Assembly (NCBI GenBank): GCA_027313705.1
Contig: DAHVDE010000081.1
Location: 1-41,876, forward strand
Length of the DNA stretch: 41,876 nt
Direction of reading: 5' to 3'
From: Actinomycetota bacterium
GTDB taxonomy: Bacteria > Actinomycetota > Actinomycetes > Streptosporangiales > Streptosporangiaceae
Below the pieces are notes generated by a model that was not told where the DNA came from, searched no databases, and saw nothing but the letters and a program-made list of their open reading frames with translations. A program made the position numbers and the translations under genes. Below are positions 20,119 through 27,901 of this stretch, piece after piece; positions within the stretch are counted from its first letter, which is position 1, and each line of letters begins with the position of its first letter.

Positions 20119-20124
20119 TAGGCT
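20119..20124 (+). promoter_or_regulatory. Putative -10 element before argS
   Basis: TAGGCT 6 nt before the argS ATG, within the 19-bp gap after plsX. With no Shine-Dalgarno sequence in that gap, a leaderless argS transcript is plausible alongside read-through from plsX. Confidence 0.5.
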
Positions 20125-20130
20125 TGGCAT

Positions 20131-21861
20131 ATGCCAGATCCACAGGCTGCGCTCGCGGCCCTGATGAGCACTGCCCTGCACGCCGGGTACGGGCCGGACT
20201 TCGCGCACACCGACCCGGTGATCAGGCCTTCGGTCTTCGCTGACTTCCAGTCGAACGTCGCGCTTGCCCTCGGCAAGCGGATTAGCCAGCCGCCGCGCGA
20301 AGTCGCCTCGGTGCTTGCCGCTCACCTGGCGGACGCGGAACTGATCGAAAGAGCCGAGGTCAGTGGCCCTGGCTTCATCAACATCACGCTGAGCGAAGGC
20401 TGGATCGCCGCCGCCGTGACCGCTCAGCTCACCGATGAAAGGCTCGGCGTCCAGCAAGCCGGCCAGCCGGCCAGGGTGGTCGTCGACTACTCGGCACCCA
20501 ACGTGGCCAAGGAAATGCACGTGGGCCACTTGCGTACCACGGTGGTCGGCGACGCCTTCGTGCGCGTGCTGGAGTTCCTCGGGCACGACGTGATCAGGGC
20601 CAATCACATCGGCGACTGGGGCACTAATTTCGGCATGCTGCTTGAGCACCTGGTGGACATCGGCGAGGAGGCCGCTTACGCCCAGCTTGCGGCGGGCGAG
20701 ATCAACGCTTTCTATCAGGCGGCGAAGCTCAAGTTCGACGCCGATCCCGAATTCGCCGACCGGTCAAGGCGCCGGGTTGTCGCGCTCCAGGCGGGCGAGC
20801 AGGAGACGCTCAGGCTGTGGGAGATGCTGGTCAACGACTCCAAGCAGTACTACAACGCGATCTACCTCAGGCTCGGGGTGACCCTGACCGACACCGACCT
20901 GGCACCGGAGAGCTTTTACAACCCGATGCTGCAAGGCGTCTGCGACGACCTCGAACTGGCCGGCGTCGCGACCATCAGCGAAGGCGCGCTCTGCGCGTTC
21001 CCGCCCGGCTTCACCGGCCGGGACGGCAGGCCGCTGCCGTTGATCCTGCGCAAAAGCGACGGCGGCTACGGCTACGGCACGACAGACATGGCCGCGATCA
21101 GGTACCGGGTGACCGGCTTGCGCGCCGACCGGATTACCTACGTGGTCGGATCCGAACAGGCACAGCACTTCGCGATGGTGTTCGCTACCGCCAGGCAAGC
21201 AGGCTGGCTGCCTGACTCGGTGCGAGCCGAGCACGTGCCCATCGGCATGGTCACCGGCGCAGACAAGAGGCGATTCAGGTCCAGGTCTGGCCAGTCGGTG
21301 AAGCTCATCGACCTCATCGAGGAGGCGATCTTCCGCGCCGAGGAAGTCATCAAGGATCGTTACGACGATCCGGGACTGCGGGCGCAGATCGCCGAATCCG
21401 TCGGGATCGGCGCGCTGAAGTACGCCGACTTGTCGGTGGCCAGAGACTCCAGCTACGTGCTCGACTTCGACCGCATGCTCGCCCTGACCGGTAATACCGG
21501 CCCTTACCTGCAGTACGCGACGGCGAGGATCAGGTCAATTTTCGCCAGGGCCGAACTGGACCCGGCCCTCGCCGCCGGGCCGATCATCGTCGGCGAGCAT
21601 GCCGAGCGCGCACTCGCGCTGCGGTTGCTCGGCTTTGACGCCGCAGTGAGCCAGAGCGCGGACACGGTCGAGCCGCACAAGCTCGCCGCCTACCTCTTCG
21701 ACCTGGCCAGTGACTTCACGGCTTTCTACGAGCAATGCCCGGTGCTCAAGGCGGCCGACGCGAAGACGCGGCTATCGAGACTGGCCATGGCCGCGCTGAC
21801 CTTGAAAGTGCTGGCCCTCGGGCTTGAGCTGCTAGGCATCCCGGTGCCTGAGCGAATGTAG
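20131..21861 (+). CDS. argS: Arginyl-tRNA synthetase
   Basis: Charges tRNA-Arg; class I synthetase, 576 aa, normal length. N-terminal Add1-type tRNA-binding domain (about residues 1-105) ending in GPGFINITLS; catalytic domain with VDYSAPNVAKEMHVGHLR (HIGH motif as HVGH) and GDWGTNFGML; a C-terminal anticodon-binding domain (from about 455, TGNTGPYLQYATARIRSI) ending VPERM. As in many ArgS the KMSKS loop is replaced, here by RRFRSRSGQSVKL. It makes heavy use of AGG for its own arginines (13 of the first 28 Arg codons by direct count). Followed by a strong hairpin. Confidence 0.96.
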   Translation: MPDPQAALAALMSTALHAGYGPDFAHTDPVIRPSVFADFQSNVALALGKRISQPPREVASVLAAHLADAELIERAEVSGPGFINITLSEGWIAAAVTAQLTDERLGVQQAGQPARVVVDYSAPNVAKEMHVGHLRTTVVGDAFVRVLEFLGHDVIRANHIGDWGTNFGMLLEHLVDIGEEAAYAQLAAGEINAFYQAAKLKFDADPEFADRSRRRVVALQAGEQETLRLWEMLVNDSKQYYNAIYLRLGVTLTDTDLAPESFYNPMLQGVCDDLELAGVATISEGALCAFPPGFTGRDGRPLPLILRKSDGGYGYGTTDMAAIRYRVTGLRADRITYVVGSEQAQHFAMVFATARQAGWLPDSVRAEHVPIGMVTGADKRRFRSRSGQSVKLIDLIEEAIFRAEEVIKDRYDDPGLRAQIAESVGIGALKYADLSVARDSSYVLDFDRMLALTGNTGPYLQYATARIRSIFARAELDPALAAGPIIVGEHAERALALRLLGFDAAVSQSADTVEPHKLAAYLFDLASDFTAFYEQCPVLKAADAKTRLSRLAMAALTLKVLALGLELLGIPVPERM

Positions 21862-21937
21862 GCAGGTCGCCCGCTTCACAGTGAAATCACAGCATCTGCC
21901 ACGTCAGGTCTCAGCCAGGTGTGACAGGCTGCTGTGC

Positions 21938-22018
21938 GTGGATGACCTGCGGGCGTTCGTAGTCGGCACCGTGGTGGGCGGAGCCGACTATCCCAGGCTG
22001 ATGATCATCTGCGGCTAG
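21938..22018 (+). CDS. Possible very small ORF after argS
   Basis: GTG-initiated 26-residue frame (VDDLRAFVVGTVVGG..., ending MIICG) with a strongly GC-rich third codon position (about 22 of 26 codons), stopping 31 bp before the large hairpin. The same frame is open to a GTG at 21881 (45 residues). There is no Shine-Dalgarno sequence. It could be a small hydrophobic peptide, a remnant of a decayed gene, or chance. I recognise no family. Confidence 0.22.
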   Translation: MDDLRAFVVGTVVGGADYPRLMIICG

Positions 22019-22049
22019 CCGGAGACTGCCTGTCACGAACCACCCGCTC

Positions 22050-22093
22050 GCAACGCCGGCAGCTCGGCTGAACCCGCGAGCTGCCGGCGTTGC
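22050..22093. terminator. Perfect 17-bp hairpin after argS
   Basis: Two perfectly complementary 17-nt arms, 22050-22066 and 22077-22093, core GCCGGCAGCTCG / CGAGCTGCCGGC, with a 10-nt loop. It lacks a T-tract, but it lies downstream of argS and upstream of a new regulatory operon, as expected for an actinobacterial intrinsic terminator. It would work on either strand. Confidence 0.75.
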
Positions 22094-22221
22094 TATGCCC
22101 ACAGTCGACAACACCACTGCTACGATCCCGTACTCTCCTTATCAGGACAGCGCCATAGTTTCTGGCCGTCCGCAGGTACCCACCGAACAGTAGGCCAGCG
22201 AAAATTGAGCCAGCGATAGTT

Positions 22222-23001
22222 ATGAGCGAGGCGGAGCGTATCCCACGGGTGCTCGTCGTGGACGACGAGCCGAACATCAGGGAACTTGTCCAGGTCGCGC
22301 TGAAGTTTCATGGCTGCGCGGTCAGCACGGCGGCCAACGGTGCCGAGGCGATGCGTCAGGCCGAGGCCGTGCGACCTGACCTGATCGTCCTCGATGTCAT
22401 GCTGCCTGACGTCGATGGTTTCGAGGTCTGCCGCAGGCTGAGGGCAGCGGGCAACGAAGTACCTGTGATCTTCCTGACCGCGCGGGACACCTCATCAGAC
22501 ACGGTGACCGGGCTCGCTATCGGCGGCGATGACTACGTCACCAAGCCGTTCTCCGTCGAGGCGCTCGTGGCGAGGGTTCGCGCCGTGCTGCGCCGGGCGG
22601 CCAGGTCAGCACAGCCAGAGCAACAAGGGATGGCGGACGGCGCGCTGCGGGTCGGTGATCTCGAGCTCGACGAGGCGATGTGGACCGTGCGCAGGGCCGG
22701 GGCGCCCGTCGACCTGTCGCCGACCGAGTTCAGGCTGCTCGCCTACCTCATGCGCCACCAGGGCAGGGTGCTCACCAGGGCTCAGCTGCTCGAGAACGTC
22801 TGGGGCTGGGACTACGCGGGAGAGTCGCAGATCGTCGAGACCTACGTAAGCTACCTGCGCCGTAAGCTCGACCCGCTCGGGCCTCCCCTGATCCACACTC
22901 AGCGCGGGGTCGGCTACAGCTTGCGGCTGCCTGAGCAGGCGGCGGCCCATCAGGCACATCAGGCGGAGCAAAGATGGCAGGCAGAGCCGGGGGTCAGGTA
23001 A
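22222..23001 (+). CDS. Two-component response regulator, OmpR/PhoB family
   Basis: DNA-binding response regulator, 259 aa. Receiver domain at residues 8-120 with acidic pocket VVDDEPN, phospho-acceptor Asp58 in IVLDVMLPD, conserved Thr86 (FLTARD) and Lys108 (DYVTKPF). A winged-helix output domain follows from about 140 (LSPTEFRLLAYLMRHQGRVLT, then IVETYVSYLRRKL and the wing GVGYSLR). The last residues are an Ala/His/Gln-rich tail that overlaps the kinase gene by 28 bp, so the pair is co-translated. No Shine-Dalgarno sequence is evident at the ATG. Similar pairs in actinobacteria sense envelope or phosphate-type signals, but the signal here cannot be deduced. Confidence 0.94.
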   Translation: MSEAERIPRVLVVDDEPNIRELVQVALKFHGCAVSTAANGAEAMRQAEAVRPDLIVLDVMLPDVDGFEVCRRLRAAGNEVPVIFLTARDTSSDTVTGLAIGGDDYVTKPFSVEALVARVRAVLRRAARSAQPEQQGMADGALRVGDLELDEAMWTVRRAGAPVDLSPTEFRLLAYLMRHQGRVLTRAQLLENVWGWDYAGESQIVETYVSYLRRKLDPLGPPLIHTQRGVGYSLRLPEQAAAHQAHQAEQRWQAEPGVR

Positions 23002-24458
23002 GCGGAGCCCGCGGCCTTTCGCTGCGCGGCAGGCTGCTTTTGCTTCAGGTCGCCGTGACCGCCGTGTTCCTGCTCGTGCTTGGCGTCGTCAGCACCGAAT
23101 TGTTCGCCGACAACCTGACCAGCCAGTTCAACAGCATCGTGGTCGACGAGAGCACGAGAAGCCCGAGCGATATCGCGCAGCGGCCAAGCTCGGACGTCAT
23201 CGCGGTGATCGCCTCGCTCAACCCGCTGCGAGCCAGGCCATTGTCCGCCAGGAACAAGAAGTCGCTCGAACTGGCCACCGTGATCAACGAACTCGGTCAG
23301 ACGAAGGTGTACGAGCGGGCACAGCACTCCCGGCCGTTCCTGATCTTGCCGCCGCGGGGACTGGCCGACTACCACCTGGTGGCCGCGGCGCGAGTGATTC
23401 CGCCGACCTTGAGCTTCCCCAGGGTAACCAGCGTGCTCGTGGTCGCCGAGCAGTCCACGGTCGTGACCAACGAGATCCGCGGCCTGATCGGAGCGGAAAT
23501 CATCACCGGCGGCGGCCTGGTCGCGCTGCTGGCGATCGGCGGCCGCTGGCTGATCGGGCGCGGGCTCGAGCCGCTTGACCGGATGGCGAAGACCGCGGGC
23601 GACATCACCACCAGGGGCGACCTGACCGAGCGGATGGCCATCCCCGACGCCAGGACCGAGGTCGGTCAGCTTGGCGCTGCCATCAACACCATGCTTGACC
23701 GGATACAGCAAGCGTTCGGTGCCAGGCTGAATTCTGAACGCAAGGTGCGCGAGTTCGCCGCCGACGCCTCGCATGAACTGCGAACCCCGCTGACCACGAT
23801 CCGCGGCTACGCTGAGCTTTACCGGCAGGGCGCGCTAGGCCCCGACCAGGTCCCGACCGCGATGCGCAGGATCGAGCAGGAAGCGCAGCGGATGTCGACG
23901 CTGGTGGCCGAGTTGCTCGAGCTGGCCAGGCTGGACCGCACCTCTTCACTCGACCTGACGGAGACTGATCTGGCCACCGTGGTACGCGATGCCGTCGCTG
24001 ACGCCATGGCGGTCGAGCCCGACCGCCCGATCAGCGCCCAGGCGCCGCCCAGGCTGATCGCGGTCGTAGACGAGCGCAGGATCAGGCAGGTCCTTGCCAA
24101 CCTGCTCGGCAATGTGCGCGCGCACACGTCCCTGGCCACCTCGGTCGCCGTGCGGCTCGGCCGGGTACAAGGCGGCGTTCTCATCGAGGTTGCCGACTCT
24201 GGCCCCGGCATGAGCGACTCCGACGCGGCGCGCGCCTTCGACCGGTTCCACCGGGCGACCGAACGAGCCGCTAGCCAGGAAAGAAACGGCAACGGCGGCC
24301 ATGACTTCTCGGCTGGCGGCGGCAGCGGGCTTGGCCTGTCCATCGTGCAGGCCATCGCCACCGCGCACGGCGGTCAGGCGACGCTGGAATCCTGGGCCGG
24401 TCACGGCACCAGGGTCAGGATCTGGCTGCCTGACCGCGCGGCGACGCCGGCCTCATGA
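22974..24458 (+). CDS. Sensor histidine kinase (HAMP, HisKA, HATPase)
   Basis: Membrane kinase partner of the preceding regulator, 494 aa. Transmembrane helix 1 at about residues 20-42, an extracytoplasmic sensor of about 125 residues, helix 2 at about 170-192, HAMP at about 193-245, then the H-box ASHELRTPLTTIRGYAEL with His267, N-box NLLGNVRAHT, G1 ADSGPGM, F-box FDRFHR and G2 GGGSGLGLSIV. A Gly/Asn-rich insertion lies between the F-box and G2. GCGGAG lies 5 nt before the ATG. The sensor domain matches nothing I know. The stop overlaps the stop of the convergent iron-sulfur gene by 6 bp. Confidence 0.94.
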   Translation: MAGRAGGQVSGARGLSLRGRLLLLQVAVTAVFLLVLGVVSTELFADNLTSQFNSIVVDESTRSPSDIAQRPSSDVIAVIASLNPLRARPLSARNKKSLELATVINELGQTKVYERAQHSRPFLILPPRGLADYHLVAAARVIPPTLSFPRVTSVLVVAEQSTVVTNEIRGLIGAEIITGGGLVALLAIGGRWLIGRGLEPLDRMAKTAGDITTRGDLTERMAIPDARTEVGQLGAAINTMLDRIQQAFGARLNSERKVREFAADASHELRTPLTTIRGYAELYRQGALGPDQVPTAMRRIEQEAQRMSTLVAELLELARLDRTSSLDLTETDLATVVRDAVADAMAVEPDRPISAQAPPRLIAVVDERRIRQVLANLLGNVRAHTSLATSVAVRLGRVQGGVLIEVADSGPGMSDSDAARAFDRFHRATERAASQERNGNGGHDFSAGGGSGLGLSIVQAIATAHGGQATLESWAGHGTRVRIWLPDRAATPAS

Positions 24459-26579
24459 ACTCGCAGGCTCGGTCGGCTGCACCGACCTGACCAGAAGCTG
24501 AGCCACGTCGACCACCTCAAGTGATTCCTTGGCCTCTCCTGTTGCCTTCTTCGCCGAGACCGCGTCACCGAGCATCACGAGGCAATAAGGGCACCCCGTC
24601 GAGATCGTGTCCGGATCGGTGCCAAGCGCCTCCTCGATCCGCTCGGTGTTGATGCGCTTGCCGATTCGCTCTTCCATCCACATGCGGGCACCGCCAGCCC
24701 CGCAGCAAAAGCCGCGTTCCTTGCAGCGGTGCATCTCCTGCGCCCGCACGCCAGGCACCTGCTCCATGATCTCCCGAGGCGGGGTGAACACCCGGTTGTG
24801 CCTGCCAAGGAAGCACGGATCGTGATAGGTGATCTTCTCATCGATCGGGTTGACCGGCGTCAGCTTGCCGTCGGCGACCAGCCTGGCCAGCAACTGCGTG
24901 TGGTGAATAACCTCGTAGTTGCCGCCTAGCTGCGGATACTCGTTGGCGATGGTGTTGAAGCAGTGCGGGCAACTGGCGATGATTTTCCTGGCGCCCGCCT
25001 CGTTCAGGGTCTGTATGTTCTGCTGGGCGAGCATCGAGTAGACGAACTCGTTGCCAAGTCGCCTGGCCGGGTCGCCCGTGCAGGTCTCTGCCGGGCCGAG
25101 CACCGCGAAGGAAACCCCGGCGGTGTGCAGCAACTGAGCGACCGCCTTCGTGGTCTTCTTCGCCCGGTCCTCAAGCGCCCCGGCGCAGCCGACCCAGAAC
25201 AGGTATTCGATGCCGGCGCCGATCTTGCCGTCGGCGACAGGCACCTCGAAGTCCAGGTCTTCCATCCACTCGGCACGCTTGGACTCACCCATGCCCCATG
25301 GGTCGCCCTTGTTCTCCAGGTTCTTCAGCAGGCCAGAAGCCTCGCTCGGGAACTGCGACTCGATGAGCACCTGATGCCTGCGCATCCCGGCGATGTGGTC
25401 GAGGTGCTCAATGTCGACCGGGCACTCGTGCACGCAGGCGCCGCAGTTGGTGCACGACCAGAGCACATCGGGATCGATTACCCCGTTGTCGCTGGCGGTG
25501 CCCACCAGCGGCCTGCTCGCCTCGTCCCTGACCGCCTGAGGAAGCTGATCCCTTGCCTCGTCCGAGGACGCAAGCAGGTAGGGCGCTTTGGCGAAGGCGT
25601 GATCGCGCAAGTCGAGTATCAGCATCTTCGGTGAGAGCGGCTTGCCTGTCGCCCACGCCGGGCATTGCGACTGGCACCGGCCGCACTCGGTGCAGGTGCC
25701 AAGGTCAAGCATGCCCTTCCAGGTCAGGTCCTCGATCTTGCCGATGCCGAAGACATCGGTGTCGGGATCGGCCTCCTCGAAGTCGAGCACCTTGCCGTTG
25801 CTGCGCATCGGCTGGAGCGCGCGCAGGCCGTTGGGACGGCGCGAGAACAGCACGTTCAGCGGGGCGACGGCGATATGCAAGTGCTTTGAGTAGGTGACGA
25901 ACACGCCGAACCCGAGTACGACCGCAAGCTGCAGCAAGATGAACGTCGTCTCGATGACCATGTTCGCGCTTGTCCCAAGCGGTGCCAGCCAGTGGCCGAG
26001 CAGTTGAGAGGCGAAGGCGCCATGCTGGTAAGGAAAGTCAGCGGTGTTGATCTGGGCGCCGCGGTAAATCAGGAGAGTCGCGATGACCAGGAAGATCATC
26101 AGCAAGGTGATCCACGCGGCACCTGTGTGCGAGCCGGAGAACCGTGACCTGCGGCCCTCGGTCTTCGGGTTCTCGCGCAGCCTGATGACCGTGAACGCCG
26201 CGAGGCCGGCCAGCACCCCGACCGCGAACAGGTCCTCGGTGAAGCCGATGAACGCCCAGTGGCCGATTCCGGGGATAGCAAAGGTCTTGCTGAACAGATC
26301 GCCGTAAGCCTCGATGATCGTCAGCAGCAAGACGAGGAAACCCCAGAAGGTCAGGAAGTGAGCGACGCCTGGCACCGTCCACTGGAGCAGCTTGCGCTGC
26401 CCGAAGACCTCGGTCGCCTGTACCTCGGCGTCACGGCCAGGATGCTTGCGCACGGACTCGAGCCGCTCTGGTGCTGGCTGGCCGCTCGTAGCCAGGCGAT
26501 ACAGCCAGAACAGCCGCCGGCCTGCGATCGCGGCGGCCGCCACGGTCAGTACGAGTCCGATGATGATCCTCAGCGCCAA
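24453..26579 (-). CDS. Membrane (Fe-S)-binding oxidoreductase, Rv0338c/HdrD-like
   Basis: A 708-aa protein combining a membrane electron-carrier part with a cytoplasmic heterodisulfide-reductase-like part. Residues 1-280 hold about five or six hydrophobic helices, including VPGVAHFLTFWGFLVLL and SRFSGSHTGAAW, a NarI/DsrM-like cytochrome-b region. Two [4Fe-4S] motifs follow, CTECGRCQSQCPAW and CTNCGACVHECP, then two cysteine-rich CCG domains (SCPHCFNT; FCCGAGGARMW; TGCPYC). The layout matches M. tuberculosis Rv0338c, whose substrate is not known to me. The start is TTG at 26579 because GGAGG lies 5 nt before it and the conserved N-terminus begins there; the frame upstream to 26747 is not conserved. 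A TACGCT about 40 nt upstream could be its -10. Confidence 0.9.
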   Translation of the reverse strand: MALRIIIGLVLTVAAAAIAGRRLFWLYRLATSGQPAPERLESVRKHPGRDAEVQATEVFGQRKLLQWTVPGVAHFLTFWGFLVLLLTIIEAYGDLFSKTFAIPGIGHWAFIGFTEDLFAVGVLAGLAAFTVIRLRENPKTEGRRSRFSGSHTGAAWITLLMIFLVIATLLIYRGAQINTADFPYQHGAFASQLLGHWLAPLGTSANMVIETTFILLQLAVVLGFGVFVTYSKHLHIAVAPLNVLFSRRPNGLRALQPMRSNGKVLDFEEADPDTDVFGIGKIEDLTWKGMLDLGTCTECGRCQSQCPAWATGKPLSPKMLILDLRDHAFAKAPYLLASSDEARDQLPQAVRDEASRPLVGTASDNGVIDPDVLWSCTNCGACVHECPVDIEHLDHIAGMRRHQVLIESQFPSEASGLLKNLENKGDPWGMGESKRAEWMEDLDFEVPVADGKIGAGIEYLFWVGCAGALEDRAKKTTKAVAQLLHTAGVSFAVLGPAETCTGDPARRLGNEFVYSMLAQQNIQTLNEAGARKIIASCPHCFNTIANEYPQLGGNYEVIHHTQLLARLVADGKLTPVNPIDEKITYHDPCFLGRHNRVFTPPREIMEQVPGVRAQEMHRCKERGFCCGAGGARMWMEERIGKRINTERIEEALGTDPDTISTGCPYCLVMLGDAVSAKKATGEAKESLEVVDVAQLLVRSVQPTEPASS

Positions 26580-26740
26580 TGCGACCTCCGGGGACGGCGT
26601 TGGGTGCCAGCGTACGCCGGCCGCCAGGCGCCCCTGACCTGGGACAGCCGATGGCCGTGCGGACCGAATAGTCTTCCACAGAAGAAGGCGTGATTGGCCG
26701 CCTGACGACCATCGACCTGGCCAGCGAGGACCTTGAGCCG

Positions 26741-27901
26741 ATGACAACCGTGACCGACGTCGCCGCCGAGCCTGACCTGCCGGTGCAGCGCCATCGCTGG
26801 TTGTCGCGCGCGGACTTGACCGCGCTGTCCGTCTGGCTGGTCTCCCGGCTGGCGGTACTCTCGCTCAGCTGGCCAGCCGCCTTCATCTTCCGCGGCAGCA
26901 ACAGAGCACCCCAAGGCTGGCTGCAGCTATGGCAGAACTGGGACGCCGTAAGGTTCGCGCTGATCGCGCAGTACGGATACTTCAGCCAGGCAGACAGTGC
27001 CCAGCGAAATCAAGTGGCGTTCTTTCCCGGCTTCCCCGCAGCCCTGCGCCTGGTCCACCTCGTCGCGGGTCAGTGGACCGCATCAGGACTTGCCGTCTCT
27101 TTCTTTGCCGGCGCGATCGCGATCGTCGCACTCAGCAGGATCGCTGAACGTGACTACCTGCCAGGTTCTGGCAGCCGTGCGGCGCTCTTCCTTGTCGTCT
27201 CCCCTGCGGCCATCTTCCTCGCCGCCGGGTATTCAGAGGCGCTGTTCCTCGCGCTGGCTGCGACGAGCTGGCTTGCGGCGCGGAACGAGCGCTGGGGACA
27301 GGCCGTGCTGCTGGCCGGCCTGGCGAGCGTGGTGCGCGTCAACGGGCTGTTCCTTTGCGCGGCTATTGGCGTCGACATTCTCGTGCGAGCCGGGAACCGG
27401 CGGCTGCGCGCTCTGCTCATGTTCATACCCTCGCTGGCACCGCTCGCCGGCTACGAGCTTTACCTGCATGCGAAGACGGGTAGCTGGCTGGCCTGGCTGC
27501 ACGCCGAGGAGGCTGGCTGGCCGCGGCGGTTCACCAATCCAGTCGACGCCTTCAAGACGACATGGGCGGCCGCGTTCGGCCACCTATTCACGGCACCTGT
27601 CGGCTTCGTATTCCAGCTCGAGATAGCCGCGGTCGCGGTCGGCGTCATCGCGACCGTCCTGCTGCTCTGGCGCCGGCGCTGGCCTGAGGCGATCTACACC
27701 GGGCTGACCATCGCGGCTCTCGCGACCTCCGTGCAGTACGAATCGGTGCCGAGGGCGTTGCTGCTGCTCTGGCCGGTGTGGTGCGGCCTGGCGGCCTTCG
27801 CCGTGCGGCGGCCTCTGGCCGGCCAGCTTTACGTGGCCGTGGCCGCACCCGTCAGCGCGGCGATCGCGCTGCTCTTCCTGTCAGGTAACTGGGCAGGCTA
27901 G
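26741..27901 (+). CDS. PIG-V/Gpi18-like mannosyltransferase family membrane protein
   Basis: Polytopic membrane protein of 386 aa with eight or more hydrophobic segments, resembling bacterial Gpi18-like (PIG-V) GT-C enzymes. The diagnostic first loop reads LWQNWDAVRFALIAQYGY, with an Asp in the catalytic position, followed by QVAFFPGFPAALRL and SPAAIFLAAGYSEALFL, all characteristic of this family. The donor is presumably polyprenyl-phosphate mannose; the acceptor is unknown. The ATG at 26741 follows GAGGA at about 10 nt; a GTG at 26690 would add 17 residues. The stop overlaps the convergent DUF2079 gene by 4 bp. Confidence 0.8.
   Translation: MTTVTDVAAEPDLPVQRHRWLSRADLTALSVWLVSRLAVLSLSWPAAFIFRGSNRAPQGWLQLWQNWDAVRFALIAQYGYFSQADSAQRNQVAFFPGFPAALRLVHLVAGQWTASGLAVSFFAGAIAIVALSRIAERDYLPGSGSRAALFLVVSPAAIFLAAGYSEALFLALAATSWLAARNERWGQAVLLAGLASVVRVNGLFLCAAIGVDILVRAGNRRLRALLMFIPSLAPLAGYELYLHAKTGSWLAWLHAEEAGWPRRFTNPVDAFKTTWAAAFGHLFTAPVGFVFQLEIAAVAVGVIATVLLLWRRRWPEAIYTGLTIAALATSVQYESVPRALLLLWPVWCGLAAFAVRRPLAGQLYVAVAAPVSAAIALLFLSGNWAG

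Larger units (their letters stand above)
21862..22221. other. 360-bp intergenic region between argS and the two-component system
   Basis: Holds the possible 26-residue ORF (21938-22018), the perfect hairpin (22050-22093) and about 128 bp of relatively AT-rich DNA that must contain the promoter for the response regulator. TACGAT near 22122 is a possible -10, but no well-spaced -35 is seen. No tRNA-like cloverleaf is recognised. Confidence 0.5.

Noticed and set aside
21862-22221. tRNA or riboswitch near argS
   Set aside because: No cloverleaf arms or known aptamer core; the only strong structure is the hairpin.
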